A program made the position numbers and the translations under genes. A DNA stretch of 31,818 nucleotides, taken from contig CAZFMF010000037.1 of NCBI GenBank assembly GCA_964519985.1, positions 1 through 31,818 on the forward strand, given 5' to 3'. Positions within the stretch are counted from its first letter, which is position 1; each line of letters opens with the position of its first letter. Source of the DNA: JAIEOG01 sp964519985 (lineage in GTDB: Bacteria > Bdellovibrionota > FAC87 > UBA2466). The notes beneath the pieces are model-generated. The model saw only the letters and a program-made list of their open reading frames with translations, did not search any database and was not told where the DNA came from. This document shows positions 23,659-31,571 of this stretch, one piece after another.

Positions 23659-24527
23659 GCGTTCGGCTGAAGTTCACGCGCCGACGCTTCGATCGGTACC
23701 GCCACCGAGTGCTTCACCGCCCAGGGGGCGTTGCCACTCGCCCACAGGGCCTCGAGTGCGTTGCGATCGCGCAGGGTATCCATCGCCTGCCAGAACCCAG
23801 AATGCTGGAAGACGTGCAATTGCCCGTCGGAGGCAAGTTTCGACAGCGGCTGATTCTCGAGCACCAGTGATTCCTCGACCTCGAGGTACTCTTCGAATTC
23901 CCGGCGAAAGAGAAAAAATCCGCCATTGATATAGCCTTGCTTCTCCGCCGGCTTTTCCAAGAACGAACTCACCTTCCCCGTGGCCGTGGTATTGAGTTCG
24001 CCATAACGGGCAATATTCTTCACGCCTAACACGGTGCCCAGACCGCCGTGGGCCACGTGGAAGGCGTACTCTTTGCGCAGGTCGACGTTGGTCAAACCGT
24101 CCCCGTAGGTCATCGCGAAATGGTCGAAGTGAGCCGACTGCCCACAAATTTTTAAGGCCCGGGCGACGCGCCCGCCGGTTTGCGTATTCACGCCGGTATC
24201 GAGGACGCGGACCCGCCATTTTTCCTGATGCCCGGTTTGCTCGCGAAATTTCCAACTCTCATCGAAAGAAGCGCGGTGATCGATGTCGATATCGCTGTGA
24301 AGCGCTTGGTAGTACATGAAGTACTTTTTGATTTCGATCGCTTTGTAACCACCGCAAATCACGAAATCATTAAACCCGTGCGCGTAATAGTGCCGCATGA
24401 TGTGCACGAGAATGGGAATTCCACCAATCTCGATCATCGGCTTCGGTTTAAACTGGGACTCCTCGGAAATGCGCGTGCCGTAACCACCGGCCAGGATCAA
24501 AACCGGAACGGAGTAGGTGCTGACCAT
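23655..24527 (-). CDS. rfbF: glucose-1-phosphate cytidylyltransferase
   Basis: 290 residues. It joins CTP and glucose 1-phosphate to give CDP-glucose, the entry to CDP-deoxy sugars. VLILAGGYGTRISEES (about 9-24) with FKPKPMIEIGG is the nucleotide-binding signature. MTYGDGLTNVDL carries the metal-binding aspartate. GYINGGFFLF and FWQAMDTLRD are typical of RfbF. The length (family about 257) includes a short N-terminal and a roughly 20-residue C-terminal extension. ATG 24527 is preceded by a perfect TGC TATAAT ending six bases upstream. The SDR gene overlaps its stop. Confidence 0.95.
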   Translation of the reverse strand: MVSTYSVPVLILAGGYGTRISEESQFKPKPMIEIGGIPILVHIMRHYYAHGFNDFVICGGYKAIEIKKYFMYYQALHSDIDIDHRASFDESWKFREQTGHQEKWRVRVLDTGVNTQTGGRVARALKICGQSAHFDHFAMTYGDGLTNVDLRKEYAFHVAHGGLGTVLGVKNIARYGELNTTATGKVSSFLEKPAEKQGYINGGFFLFRREFEEYLEVEESLVLENQPLSKLASDGQLHVFQHSGFWQAMDTLRDRNALEALWASGNAPWAVKHSVAVPIEASARELQPNA

Positions 24528-24533
24528 GAATGA

Positions 24534-24542
24534 ATTATAGCA
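24534..24542 (-). promoter_or_regulatory. extended -10 of rfbF, leaderless-type
   Basis: On the minus strand TGC TATAAT, a perfect extended -10, is followed by TCATTC and then ATG. There is no room for a Shine-Dalgarno. It lies in the 21-bp gap between rfbC and rfbF and would give rfbF and the SDR their own transcript. Confidence 0.6.
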
Positions 24543-24548
24543 AAGGGC

Positions 24549-25067
24549 TCAGCGGCCACCGCGATCTTTGTCGGAAAGAATAGGGTCCGGGATCGGCCAC
24601 GCAATTCCCAGCGCGGGATCATCCCAACGCACCGTGCGGGCGGAAGCGGGATCGAAGACTTGGGAGATTTGGTAAAAAACTTCCGCGTCGTCGGTAAGCG
24701 TTTGGAAACCGTGCGCCACGCCTTCCGGAATATACAGCGCGTCACGTCCATCGTCGCTGAGCTCGAAAGCTTCCCATTTTCGGTAGGTTGGCGACTGCGG
24801 CCGTAGGTCCAAGATGACATCGTAGATCTTCCCGCGAGTGCAACGAACCAGCTTCGCTTCTTCAAACGGCGCCGCTTGGTAGTGCATTCCCCGCAAGGTG
24901 CCTCGTCGCCGATTGAAAGAAACACTGCATTGCACCAGGCGATCATTCAGACCTGCCCGGCGAAACTCTTCGGCGCAGAAACTCCGCGCAAAAAAGCCAC
25001 GATCATCGGTGTGGGGCTCCAGTTCGACTCGGAATGCACCCGCAATTGCGGTGGGTCTAAATTTCAT
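24549..25067 (-). CDS. rfbC: RmlC-type nucleotide-sugar 3,5-epimerase
   Basis: 172 residues, slightly shorter than RmlC (about 185), with a cupin fold. The active-site residues of RmlC have counterparts: His62 in RGTLRGMHYQ, Lys72 in EEAKLVRC and Tyr132 in EVFYQIS. YIPEGVAHGF is the second cupin motif. The family inverts C3 and/or C5 of 4-keto-6-deoxy sugars. Here the donor is more likely a CDP sugar than dTDP, because no rmlA or rmlB is present. The start overlaps the methyltransferase stop (ATGA). Confidence 0.9.
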   Translation of the reverse strand: MKFRPTAIAGAFRVELEPHTDDRGFFARSFCAEEFRRAGLNDRLVQCSVSFNRRRGTLRGMHYQAAPFEEAKLVRCTRGKIYDVILDLRPQSPTYRKWEAFELSDDGRDALYIPEGVAHGFQTLTDDAEVFYQISQVFDPASARTVRWDDPALGIAWPIPDPILSDKDRGGR

Positions 25068-26290
25068 CGGACGGTGACCTCGGGGATCGGCAAAACAAAC
25101 TGCCCGCCCCATTCGCGAATGAACGCGCATTGATTCATAATCTCGTCCGCCAAGTTCCACGGCAAGATGAGCAGGTAGTCCGGTCGAGTCTCGCGGATTT
25201 TTTCCGGGGAAAAAATGGGGATACGGCTACCGGGAAGAAAACACCCTTGCTTGTGCGGGCTGCGATCCACCGTGTAGGGCAAAAGTTCGGGGGTGATCCC
25301 ACAGTAGTTCAAAAGGGTATTGCCCTTGGCGGGTGCCCCGTACCCCACTACGGTCTTGCCCTGCCCCACCGCCGAGGAAAGAAAATGGATCAAATCCGTC
25401 TTTAATTTTTCCACCCGCGTGTGGAACTGCTCATACGTCGAAAGCGCTAACAAGCCCGCCTCTCGCTCCCGGCGGAGTAATGCCGGTACCCGCGGGCTAT
25501 CGGGATGGGAACTTTCCGTACGGCACCCATAGATGCGAAGGCTCCCTCCGTGGGTGGGAAGTTCCTCGACGTCGAAAACCCTCACCCCGGCCTGCTCAAA
25601 TGCCGTGCGCACGGAGTGCAACGAAAAATACGAAAAGTGCTCGTGGTAGACGGTATCGAATTCGTTCTTTGCCAATGTCTGCAGCAGGTGGGGAAACTCG
25701 GCGGTCATCACCCCTTCATCCTTCAACACGGCCCGGATGCCGGCACAAAAATCGCGCAGCTCCGGAACTTGTGCGAGCACATTGTTGGCGATGACGAGAT
25801 CGGCGTCTTGTCCCTCGAGGGCAAGCCGCTGCCCTAAGCCGGAATCAAAAAACTCGCTAAGCGTGGGTACGCCGGCTTTCACCGCCGCCAGAGCGACATT
25901 GCGAGCCGGCTCGACGCCTAAACATGGGATTTCTCGGGCCAGAAAATGCCGCAAGAGATAGCCATCGTTGCTCGCCAACTCCAAGACAAAGGACTCGCGA
26001 CCGAGCGCGAATCGCTCGATCATTTCCTCAGTATACCGGCGCGCGTGTTCGACCCAGCTTTCCGAGTATGAAGAAAAGTAAGCATAGTCGCGAAAGATGG
26101 AGTCGGTCGATTCAAACTGCGGCACTTGCACGAGCCAGCAGTGTTCGCAAACTTGCGCGTGCAGTGGAAAGGCCGTCTCCGCCTTATCCAAATCGGTCGG
26201 GCGTAAGTAGGCGTTGGCCAAGGGCGTCACACCGAGATCAACGACACTGCGGGTCAGAGTAGCATCGCAAAGGCGACAGGTCGCGGACAT
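25064..26290 (-). CDS. sugar C-methyltransferase (TcaB9/NovU/TylCIII type)
   Basis: 408 residues in three parts. The N-terminal zinc site is CRLC…CEHC (Cys5, 8, 48, 51). The SAM-binding Rossmann part has FVLELASNDGYLL (about 101-113), and the catalytic motif YHEHFSYFS (about 215-223) matches the Tyr/His/Glu active site of TcaB9. The C-terminal domain begins near 305 (VVGYGAPAKGNTLLNY…). These enzymes add a methyl to C3 of 4-keto-deoxy sugars, giving branched sugars. The ATG at 26290 comes six bases after TGC TATACT; the longer frame to 26434 is non-coding and overlaps the next gene. Confidence 0.94.
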   Translation of the reverse strand: MSATCRLCDATLTRSVVDLGVTPLANAYLRPTDLDKAETAFPLHAQVCEHCWLVQVPQFESTDSIFRDYAYFSSYSESWVEHARRYTEEMIERFALGRESFVLELASNDGYLLRHFLAREIPCLGVEPARNVALAAVKAGVPTLSEFFDSGLGQRLALEGQDADLVIANNVLAQVPELRDFCAGIRAVLKDEGVMTAEFPHLLQTLAKNEFDTVYHEHFSYFSLHSVRTAFEQAGVRVFDVEELPTHGGSLRIYGCRTESSHPDSPRVPALLRREREAGLLALSTYEQFHTRVEKLKTDLIHFLSSAVGQGKTVVGYGAPAKGNTLLNYCGITPELLPYTVDRSPHKQGCFLPGSRIPIFSPEKIRETRPDYLLILPWNLADEIMNQCAFIREWGGQFVLPIPEVTVR

Positions 26291-26296
26291 GGGAAA

Positions 26297-26305
26297 AGTA
26301 TAGCA
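26297..26305 (-). promoter_or_regulatory. extended -10 of the CDP-sugar operon, leaderless-type
   Basis: On the minus strand TGC TATACT is followed by TTTCCC and ATG at 26290. The layout is identical to the rfbF promoter, with no Shine-Dalgarno. Confidence 0.55.
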
Positions 26306-26309
26306 CGCG

Positions 26310-27203
26310 TTATTGGCGATCGGGATCGATGGAACCCAACGCGGAAAGCGTTTCGGGAGCGCCTTGGCAAGTCGCCGGCTCGCGGTACGGCCCCCAGATT
26401 TCTTCTTGCAGATCGGGTAGGCGATTGGCGCCATTCACTTCAATCAAATTGCGCGCGAAGAGATAAAAGCGCGCCAGGATTGGAATCTGATCCAAGTGGG
26501 TCGCCAGACGGCGCCACCCTTTATACTTTAAGACATCGTCCAAAATATCCCAGGCAAAGGTGGTGCAGCTATTAGTCAGCGTGTTGTACATTTCGGCGTG
26601 GCCCATTTGCGAACTCATTTGAACGCCGCCACTCAACAATTGCGTTTTGACTTCGTCGGGGAGATTTAGGCGCAGTTGTTCAACCCGAAATGCGGGTTCG
26701 CGTCGCAATTGCTTCACCTTGGTGTCGAGCGAAACGACGCGTCCGGTGAACCCATAGTGTTGATTGATTCCATCCCAGGCGTTGTAGACGTGGGGGCGTC
26801 CCACCGCATGCGTCGCTTCGCCGGAAAGGATCACATCTCGCAGCCGAGTCGGACGGGCCGGACGCCCGTCTTGAGGGGTGATGCGCAAAGGGTGTTCCGG
26901 CTTCATCTGGAACCGGAGCTGAATATGAGCGGCGGGGCCAGCGTTGCGCCAGTGCTCGATTTGAAAGATAACTTCCTGCACTGACCCCGAATCGTAGCGC
27001 GCTTTCCAAAACCGCCCATGGTGATAAAAGTTTGCGAACTGGTTATCCCCCAGCCAAACCGCGGCGCGTTTTTCCGAAGTATCGAGCTGATCCCCCTTGA
27101 ATGGCCCCTCGGGCATGAACTGCGGCGGATCGTACGGATCCGCGGCTTCAGCAAAAGAAGCGAAGAAAAAGCCGAAAAATAGGAGTACCCGAAGTGATTT
27201 CAT
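26310..27203 (-). CDS. periplasmic DUF4105/Lnb-like protein
   Basis: 297 residues with a signal peptide (MKSLRVLLFFGFFFASFAEA). GHAEMYNTLTNSCTTFAWDIL, near 201-221, resembles the Y-N-x-L-T-x-N-C-T motif of the DUF4105/Lnb N-terminal family, which has a cysteine-protease-like fold; Cys213 would be the key residue. His-rich patches (FYHHGRFW near 59-66, HAVGRPHVYN near 132-141) may supply the histidine. The family call is moderate. It lies 50 nt after the MFS gene on the same strand, so it may end that operon. Function unknown. Confidence 0.65.
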   Translation of the reverse strand: MKSLRVLLFFGFFFASFAEAADPYDPPQFMPEGPFKGDQLDTSEKRAAVWLGDNQFANFYHHGRFWKARYDSGSVQEVIFQIEHWRNAGPAAHIQLRFQMKPEHPLRITPQDGRPARPTRLRDVILSGEATHAVGRPHVYNAWDGINQHYGFTGRVVSLDTKVKQLRREPAFRVEQLRLNLPDEVKTQLLSGGVQMSSQMGHAEMYNTLTNSCTTFAWDILDDVLKYKGWRRLATHLDQIPILARFYLFARNLIEVNGANRLPDLQEEIWGPYREPATCQGAPETLSALGSIDPDRQ

Positions 27204-27253
27204 GTGTTCCGTATGCGGTACGGACTCTTACCGTAGGCGGGGGGGAGAAACAA

Positions 27254-28672
27254 CTAGTTCCGACCATTGCGTCGGTTTTTCCAAGCCTTTAGGTGAGTTA
27301 GGATCGGCAGAGCCAGCGAGCCGTCGGAAGGACGCAACGACAGAGTGCGAAATCCGACGGGGAACCAGCGTAGTTTGTGGCTAGAAACTCCGGACATCCA
27401 GAAAAGCGTCGCCGCCCGAGCTGAAGTCGATACGAGAAAAAGGATCGCAAAAGCGCGTGCGTTCGTCCCGAAGTGGGAGAGGAGAAAACCGCCGAGTAGG
27501 CTTCCGACCGTCATCGCCAAAGCGTTCGCGACATTGTACGTCGTCATCGCACACGTACGTTCTTCCGGCTTCACCAACTCCCAGATCAGCAGCAGCGAGG
27601 CCAACTCGTAAGCCCCCCACGTAAATCCCGAGAGCGCTTGAACGCAAATCAGGTACGGAACGCTACTGGAAACGAGCCAAAGCGAGGGCAGCAAAATGAT
27701 TCCCCACCCACCCAACACGAGCAACGGACGGGTGCCGCGCCTCGCCGCCATTCGCCCCAAATACGGAAGCAACAAGACTTTCGATAAGTACGAACTGGCA
27801 ATGAGGATCGCGTACGAAGCGTAGGGCAGCTTCATTTCCCCGAGCATGTAAGAGGTGAAAAAAGGTGCGGCCAAGAATGCGGAGAAGGTCACCGAAAGCA
27901 GATACGTAAACAGGCGCCCCTGCTCGTGTCCTCGGTGTAAGCGGTGGGCAAATTCTTTTAGACCGATGTGCACATTTAGATTTCGCGGAGGCGGGAGAGG
28001 TTCGCTCTGGCGCCGCAACCAGCGAATCGAAAAGATGCGGCACGCGAAGGCCACCGAGAAAATCCCGACGTACGCCCATTTCTTCTCCGTCAGCATTGGG
28101 ACGAAATGCAACGCCAGTCCACCGAGGGCGAATCCGATGAAAACCGTGGCTTGGGTCAGTCGGGTACGTTTGGTGAAAAATCCCACCTGCACCCGCGGCG
28201 GAATCAAAGTCCCCATCCAGCTATTCCAGGCCCCGCTGGCGGCAAGCCCTCCGGCCCAGTAGATTGTCGCCGACAGGTAAGCCAACCAAGCAGGGAGCGC
28301 CCCCGCCAGACAAGCCGCGACCAGCAACAAGAAGGTTCCCGCTTGAACCGTCGCACAGATCACTACCCACTTCTTGTACGACCCCACGGATTGGACCATG
28401 CGAGGGGCGACGAGCTGCAAGCAGGCCCCCGCTAAAAGCGGAATCGTCGTGATCAAGCCCGAGAGAACATTTCCCAACCCCATCCAAAGCACGAACGCCG
28501 GCAAATAGGTTTCTCCCATCCCCACCATCAAACTGAAAGCCGATCCCTCAATCAGCGAAAAGCGGACATTGTTGCGAAGATCGCGTTTGGCCTCGTTTTG
28601 AGGCGTCGGACGAGGGATCTGGGGCGCGGTTTGGGTAAGCGGAATCGAGTTTGCCGCGGCGTGTTTGAGCAT
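27254..28672 (-). CDS. MFS transporter
   Basis: 472 residues. About 40 hydrophilic N-terminal residues are followed by roughly 12 hydrophobic helices. The helix 8-9 loop GRMAARRGTRPLLVLGG resembles motif A of the second half. It resembles MFS proteins of the DUF/major facilitator type with wide gaps in specificity. It lies downstream of tonB, with 59 nt between, where a strong hairpin ends on the start codon. It could be the inner-membrane step for the ligand brought in by the TonB receptor, or an unrelated exporter. The C-terminal basic tail (KAWKNRRNGRN) is unremarkable. Confidence 0.82.
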   Translation of the reverse strand: MLKHAAANSIPLTQTAPQIPRPTPQNEAKRDLRNNVRFSLIEGSAFSLMVGMGETYLPAFVLWMGLGNVLSGLITTIPLLAGACLQLVAPRMVQSVGSYKKWVVICATVQAGTFLLLVAACLAGALPAWLAYLSATIYWAGGLAASGAWNSWMGTLIPPRVQVGFFTKRTRLTQATVFIGFALGGLALHFVPMLTEKKWAYVGIFSVAFACRIFSIRWLRRQSEPLPPPRNLNVHIGLKEFAHRLHRGHEQGRLFTYLLSVTFSAFLAAPFFTSYMLGEMKLPYASYAILIASSYLSKVLLLPYLGRMAARRGTRPLLVLGGWGIILLPSLWLVSSSVPYLICVQALSGFTWGAYELASLLLIWELVKPEERTCAMTTYNVANALAMTVGSLLGGFLLSHFGTNARAFAILFLVSTSARAATLFWMSGVSSHKLRWFPVGFRTLSLRPSDGSLALPILTHLKAWKNRRNGRN

Positions 28673-28703
28673 AGAAAAGCAGGGATTTCCCTGCTCTTTC
28701 TAT
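28671..28703 (-). terminator. strong hairpin between tonB and the MFS gene, overlapping the start codon
   Basis: ATAGAAA-AGCAGGGA (28671-28685) pairs with TCCCTGCT and TTTCTAT (28688-28703) around a two-base loop. The arms are 15 bp with one bulged C at 28696. Read on the minus strand, the GC-rich core is followed by TTTTCT, the form of an intrinsic terminator for tonB. The distal arm also contains the first two bases of the MFS ATG (28670-28672). It could therefore act as an attenuator or mask the start codon. Confidence 0.7.
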
Positions 28704-28731
28704 CGGCAGAAATCGACTTTTCGGTGACCGC

Positions 28732-29361
28732 TTATCGCAGTACGTAATCGATCGGCACGACGGTCTGGAAAGCCTCGCCGGCGTAGGATTTCGGGAGAGG
28801 ATCGACTTTAGCAACCCGCCGGACGGTGTCCAAGGCCGCCGAGTTCAGGCGATCGAACGCGGAAGCACCCCACAGCCCCACATCCGCGATAGTCCCGTCC
28901 CGCAAGATCGTGAAACGCACTTTCACTGTCCCGGTTTCATCCAGGTTCTTCGATTGTCGCGGGTAAATGAGGGCTTCGTGAATGCGCTGCCGCAAAGCGA
29001 CTTGGTAATGCTCAAACTCGCTCAGGGCCCGACCGCCGCTCACGGCCGCTTCACCGCCGTCCCCTTGCCTGGCCGTCGACGCTTCGGTGACTGGGGTTAC
29101 CTCCTCCGGATTGGCCTTTTTCTTTTCTTTCAGCGCGAGGTCCACGGAGGAAGTCACCTTTTGCTTCACGACGGGGCGCGTGGCCGGACGCGGCTGACTC
29201 ACCCCTTGTGCAAACCCCCGGTCTCCCAACGTCACTTCGAAAACATCCGGCGGAATGGGTTGAGCCGCCATCCCCCAACCGACTAGGCCAACTGCAATCA
29301 GCGCCGCGTGAATGAGAGTGGAAGCGGCGTAGGTGCAAGGTGTGAGTGCGATAGCCTTCAT
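28732..29361 (-). CDS. tonB: TonB energy-transducing protein
   Basis: 209 residues. A short cytoplasmic start and a membrane anchor (about 8-32, with STLIHAALIAV) precede a charged, Pro/Lys-rich periplasmic linker. The TonB C-terminal domain covers about 115-209 (IYPRQSKNLDETGTVKVRFTILRDG…). It transmits proton-motive force from ExbB/ExbD to outer-membrane receptors; no exbB or exbD is in the window. The ATG overlaps the receptor stop (ATGA), so it is dedicated to that receptor. The longer frame to 29565 is antisense-like and was discarded. A terminator-like hairpin follows. Confidence 0.93.
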   Translation of the reverse strand: MKAIALTPCTYAASTLIHAALIAVGLVGWGMAAQPIPPDVFEVTLGDRGFAQGVSQPRPATRPVVKQKVTSSVDLALKEKKKANPEEVTPVTEASTARQGDGGEAAVSGGRALSEFEHYQVALRQRIHEALIYPRQSKNLDETGTVKVRFTILRDGTIADVGLWGASAFDRLNSAALDTVRRVAKVDPLPKSYAGEAFQTVVPIDYVLR

Positions 29362-31508
29362 AGTTTTGCGCTGACCCCCATGTAAAACTCCCGTCCCCGC
29401 AATGGACCCCAGAGGTGAATGACATCGTAGTTGCCGGTCGGAGCGTCGCTCGGCTCGTAGTAGAGCGCGTTTTCTACTTTGGCCTGGGTAAAGTCGAAAA
29501 GGTTCTTCACTCCCCCATAAAGTTTTACGCTTTTTGAAAACTCCCACGAAACCCGAGTGTCCCAAGTCACAAAGGCCGGCGCCTGGGTACGTTTCGGATC
29601 GGAGAAGACTCCGCCCCCGTGGGAAACATTGAAGCGCCCCCCGTAGTTGTAGGGCGCCAAATCGCGCGCCCCGACCGCGGTACCGGTGAGGTTAAACGCG
29701 AAAGGTCCGGCTTCCACGTCGATCAATAGCCGCAGGCGGTCTTCGATCGCGGCAAATGGCAAGAGCGCCTTGTACGCTCGGGCGTAAAAGAAGTGCTCGT
29801 AACTCGCCCCCACCGTGAGGGCCTTCGTGACTTGAAACCCGAACACGCCGTCCGCGGTAAAAACATCATGTTTCCCGGTGTCGTTGACCAGCGCGGGCTT
29901 GCCCGACGGAGGATTCATGTCGACGTAAGCGAGATTTCGAATATTCGTCCACGCGGCCGAAGCCGTCGCAGTGGTGCGGGCATTGTCGAACGAAAGCGAA
30001 TACACGGCCGAAGTGGAACGCTCGATCCGCGAAGCCAAAACATCAAACCCCGTATCCAAAATGCCATGCTCCGATTCAAAAAACGTCAGGGGCGCACGAT
30101 ACCCTTGCCCAACCGAAAGCCGCGACGTGAGATTCCCCCCCATATTCCAGCGCGCGTGCACACGCGGGACGGGAATCACTTGATCGACTTCGTTCTTGCG
30201 CGCCGTTTGGCCGCGCCAATTGACCAGTAAGCGATCCACCCTCAACGCCGCAGCGATCTCGAGACTCTCCACCGGCGTCCAAGTGTCCTGGAGGTAAAGC
30301 CCAAACGATAGGAAATCAAAATCGTCCTTCACCGTCCCCGGCGCGGCAAAAAACGTGGTCGACTCCGAACGCAAAAACTCTTTGCGAGTATCGAGACCCA
30401 GGGTCAGGAAATGGGCGTCGCTCACGGTCGAATTTAAGCGCAAGTCGGTGTAAAGCGTTTCATTGTTATTGGCGTAGTCATTGCGCTCATAGAACGAATC
30501 CTGGGTCTGTTTCACCCCACTCAACGTCCAAATCGAATTCGTATTTTCGCTAAAGCGATGCGTCCAACGGCCCGTGCCTTCGATGCGATCCGTCTTGATC
30601 GCCTCCATGGTATCGGCGGGAGCCCCGTTATAGGGCTTGCGCACATCCCCATCCACAAAGGAAACCCCGCCGGCGGGAAGGATGGCGCCATAAACCCCTT
30701 GCGTCGTCGGCCCACCAAAAACGTCCGAGCGTTGCAGCGATAGACGCAAGTCCACATTGTCCGATGCGCCCAGATCGTCGGATACCCGCAGACCGAGGGA
30801 GTAGTTATCGAGTCGCGGCGATTCGTTCACCCCGTTGGCATCCGCGTCCCACTGGCCCTGATGATTGTGCTGCGCGGTCACGGTGGTGCGCCGCTTCCCG
30901 TCGTCACTGACCGCATTTCCCACTAGCGAGAATGCGCGGTACTCGCGATTGCCGCCCGCGACATCAAAGAGCACTTCATCGGCCACTGCTTTCTGCGAGA
31001 CGATATTGATCACGCCTCCCAGCGCACCCGGGGCCAACAAAGAAGCTCCCGCGCCCCGCGCCACTTCGATGCGGGCAATGCCGGCGGTGGTGAGCGCGTC
31101 CATGCCGTAATAAGAAGAGACCGTCGAATGGATCGGCACATCGTCAACCAGGATGGTCGTGTACTCGCCCCGCAGACCATTGATCTGGATGCGTTTCATT
31201 CCACAAATCGAACACCCCGTGGCCGCGTCAATTCCGGGCTCGCTCTGCACCGCTTCGGTCAGAGTCTTCGCCTGCTTTTTCTCGATTTTCTTGTCGTTGA
31301 TGACTTCCGTTTTAACGATCGTATCTTTGAGTTTGCCCGCCCGCTCGAGGCGCTCCCGCATGTCCTCGACCCGAATGGGCGCTAACTCCTGGGGCGCAAC
31401 GGCGCTGACGGGCGGGGTGGTGGGGGGAGCATGCGCATCCCCTTCATGCCCCCAAACCGGGGCGGCCAACAAAACCGCTACCACTCCGCTGAACTTCCGC
31501 AGGCTCAT
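29358..31508 (-). CDS. TonB-dependent outer-membrane receptor
   Basis: 716 residues. A signal peptide (to about VWG, residue 20) precedes HEGDAHAPP, a short His-containing stretch. The plug domain covers about 60-170, with TLTEAVQSEPGI and INGLRGEYTTILVDDVP. The 22-strand barrel domain ends in a terminal Leu after a beta-strand (REFYMGVSAKL). An unusual feature is CSICGMKR, a CxxC (Cys99, Cys102) in the plug, which may bind a metal or form a disulfide. A GGAG five bases before ATG fixes the start. It heads an operon with tonB, an MFS protein and perhaps the DUF4105-like protein. The ligand is unknown; metal chelates or vitamin-like compounds are possible. Confidence 0.93.
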   Translation of the reverse strand: MSLRKFSGVVAVLLAAPVWGHEGDAHAPPTTPPVSAVAPQELAPIRVEDMRERLERAGKLKDTIVKTEVINDKKIEKKQAKTLTEAVQSEPGIDAATGCSICGMKRIQINGLRGEYTTILVDDVPIHSTVSSYYGMDALTTAGIARIEVARGAGASLLAPGALGGVINIVSQKAVADEVLFDVAGGNREYRAFSLVGNAVSDDGKRRTTVTAQHNHQGQWDADANGVNESPRLDNYSLGLRVSDDLGASDNVDLRLSLQRSDVFGGPTTQGVYGAILPAGGVSFVDGDVRKPYNGAPADTMEAIKTDRIEGTGRWTHRFSENTNSIWTLSGVKQTQDSFYERNDYANNNETLYTDLRLNSTVSDAHFLTLGLDTRKEFLRSESTTFFAAPGTVKDDFDFLSFGLYLQDTWTPVESLEIAAALRVDRLLVNWRGQTARKNEVDQVIPVPRVHARWNMGGNLTSRLSVGQGYRAPLTFFESEHGILDTGFDVLASRIERSTSAVYSLSFDNARTTATASAAWTNIRNLAYVDMNPPSGKPALVNDTGKHDVFTADGVFGFQVTKALTVGASYEHFFYARAYKALLPFAAIEDRLRLLIDVEAGPFAFNLTGTAVGARDLAPYNYGGRFNVSHGGGVFSDPKRTQAPAFVTWDTRVSWEFSKSVKLYGGVKNLFDFTQAKVENALYYEPSDAPTGNYDVIHLWGPLRGREFYMGVSAKL

Positions 31509-31519
31509 CCGCTCTCCAA

Positions 31520-31558
31520 TTCAGACTCAATCTGAATCGTACGGAGTCTGAAGTCAAG
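31520..31558 (-). promoter_or_regulatory. palindromic operator and promoter of the TonB receptor operon
   Basis: TTCAGACTC (31520-31528) and GAGTCTGAA (31544-31552) are a perfect 9-bp inverted repeat with a 15-bp spacer. A third half-site-like TCTGAA lies inside (31531-31536). On the minus strand TTGACT (31553-31558) could be the -35, with a weak -10 CAGATT 17 bp later. The inverted repeat would then cover the promoter, as expected for a repressor site. It does not match a Fur box. Confidence 0.55.
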
Positions 31559-31571
31559 CAGCCGAAGCCGG

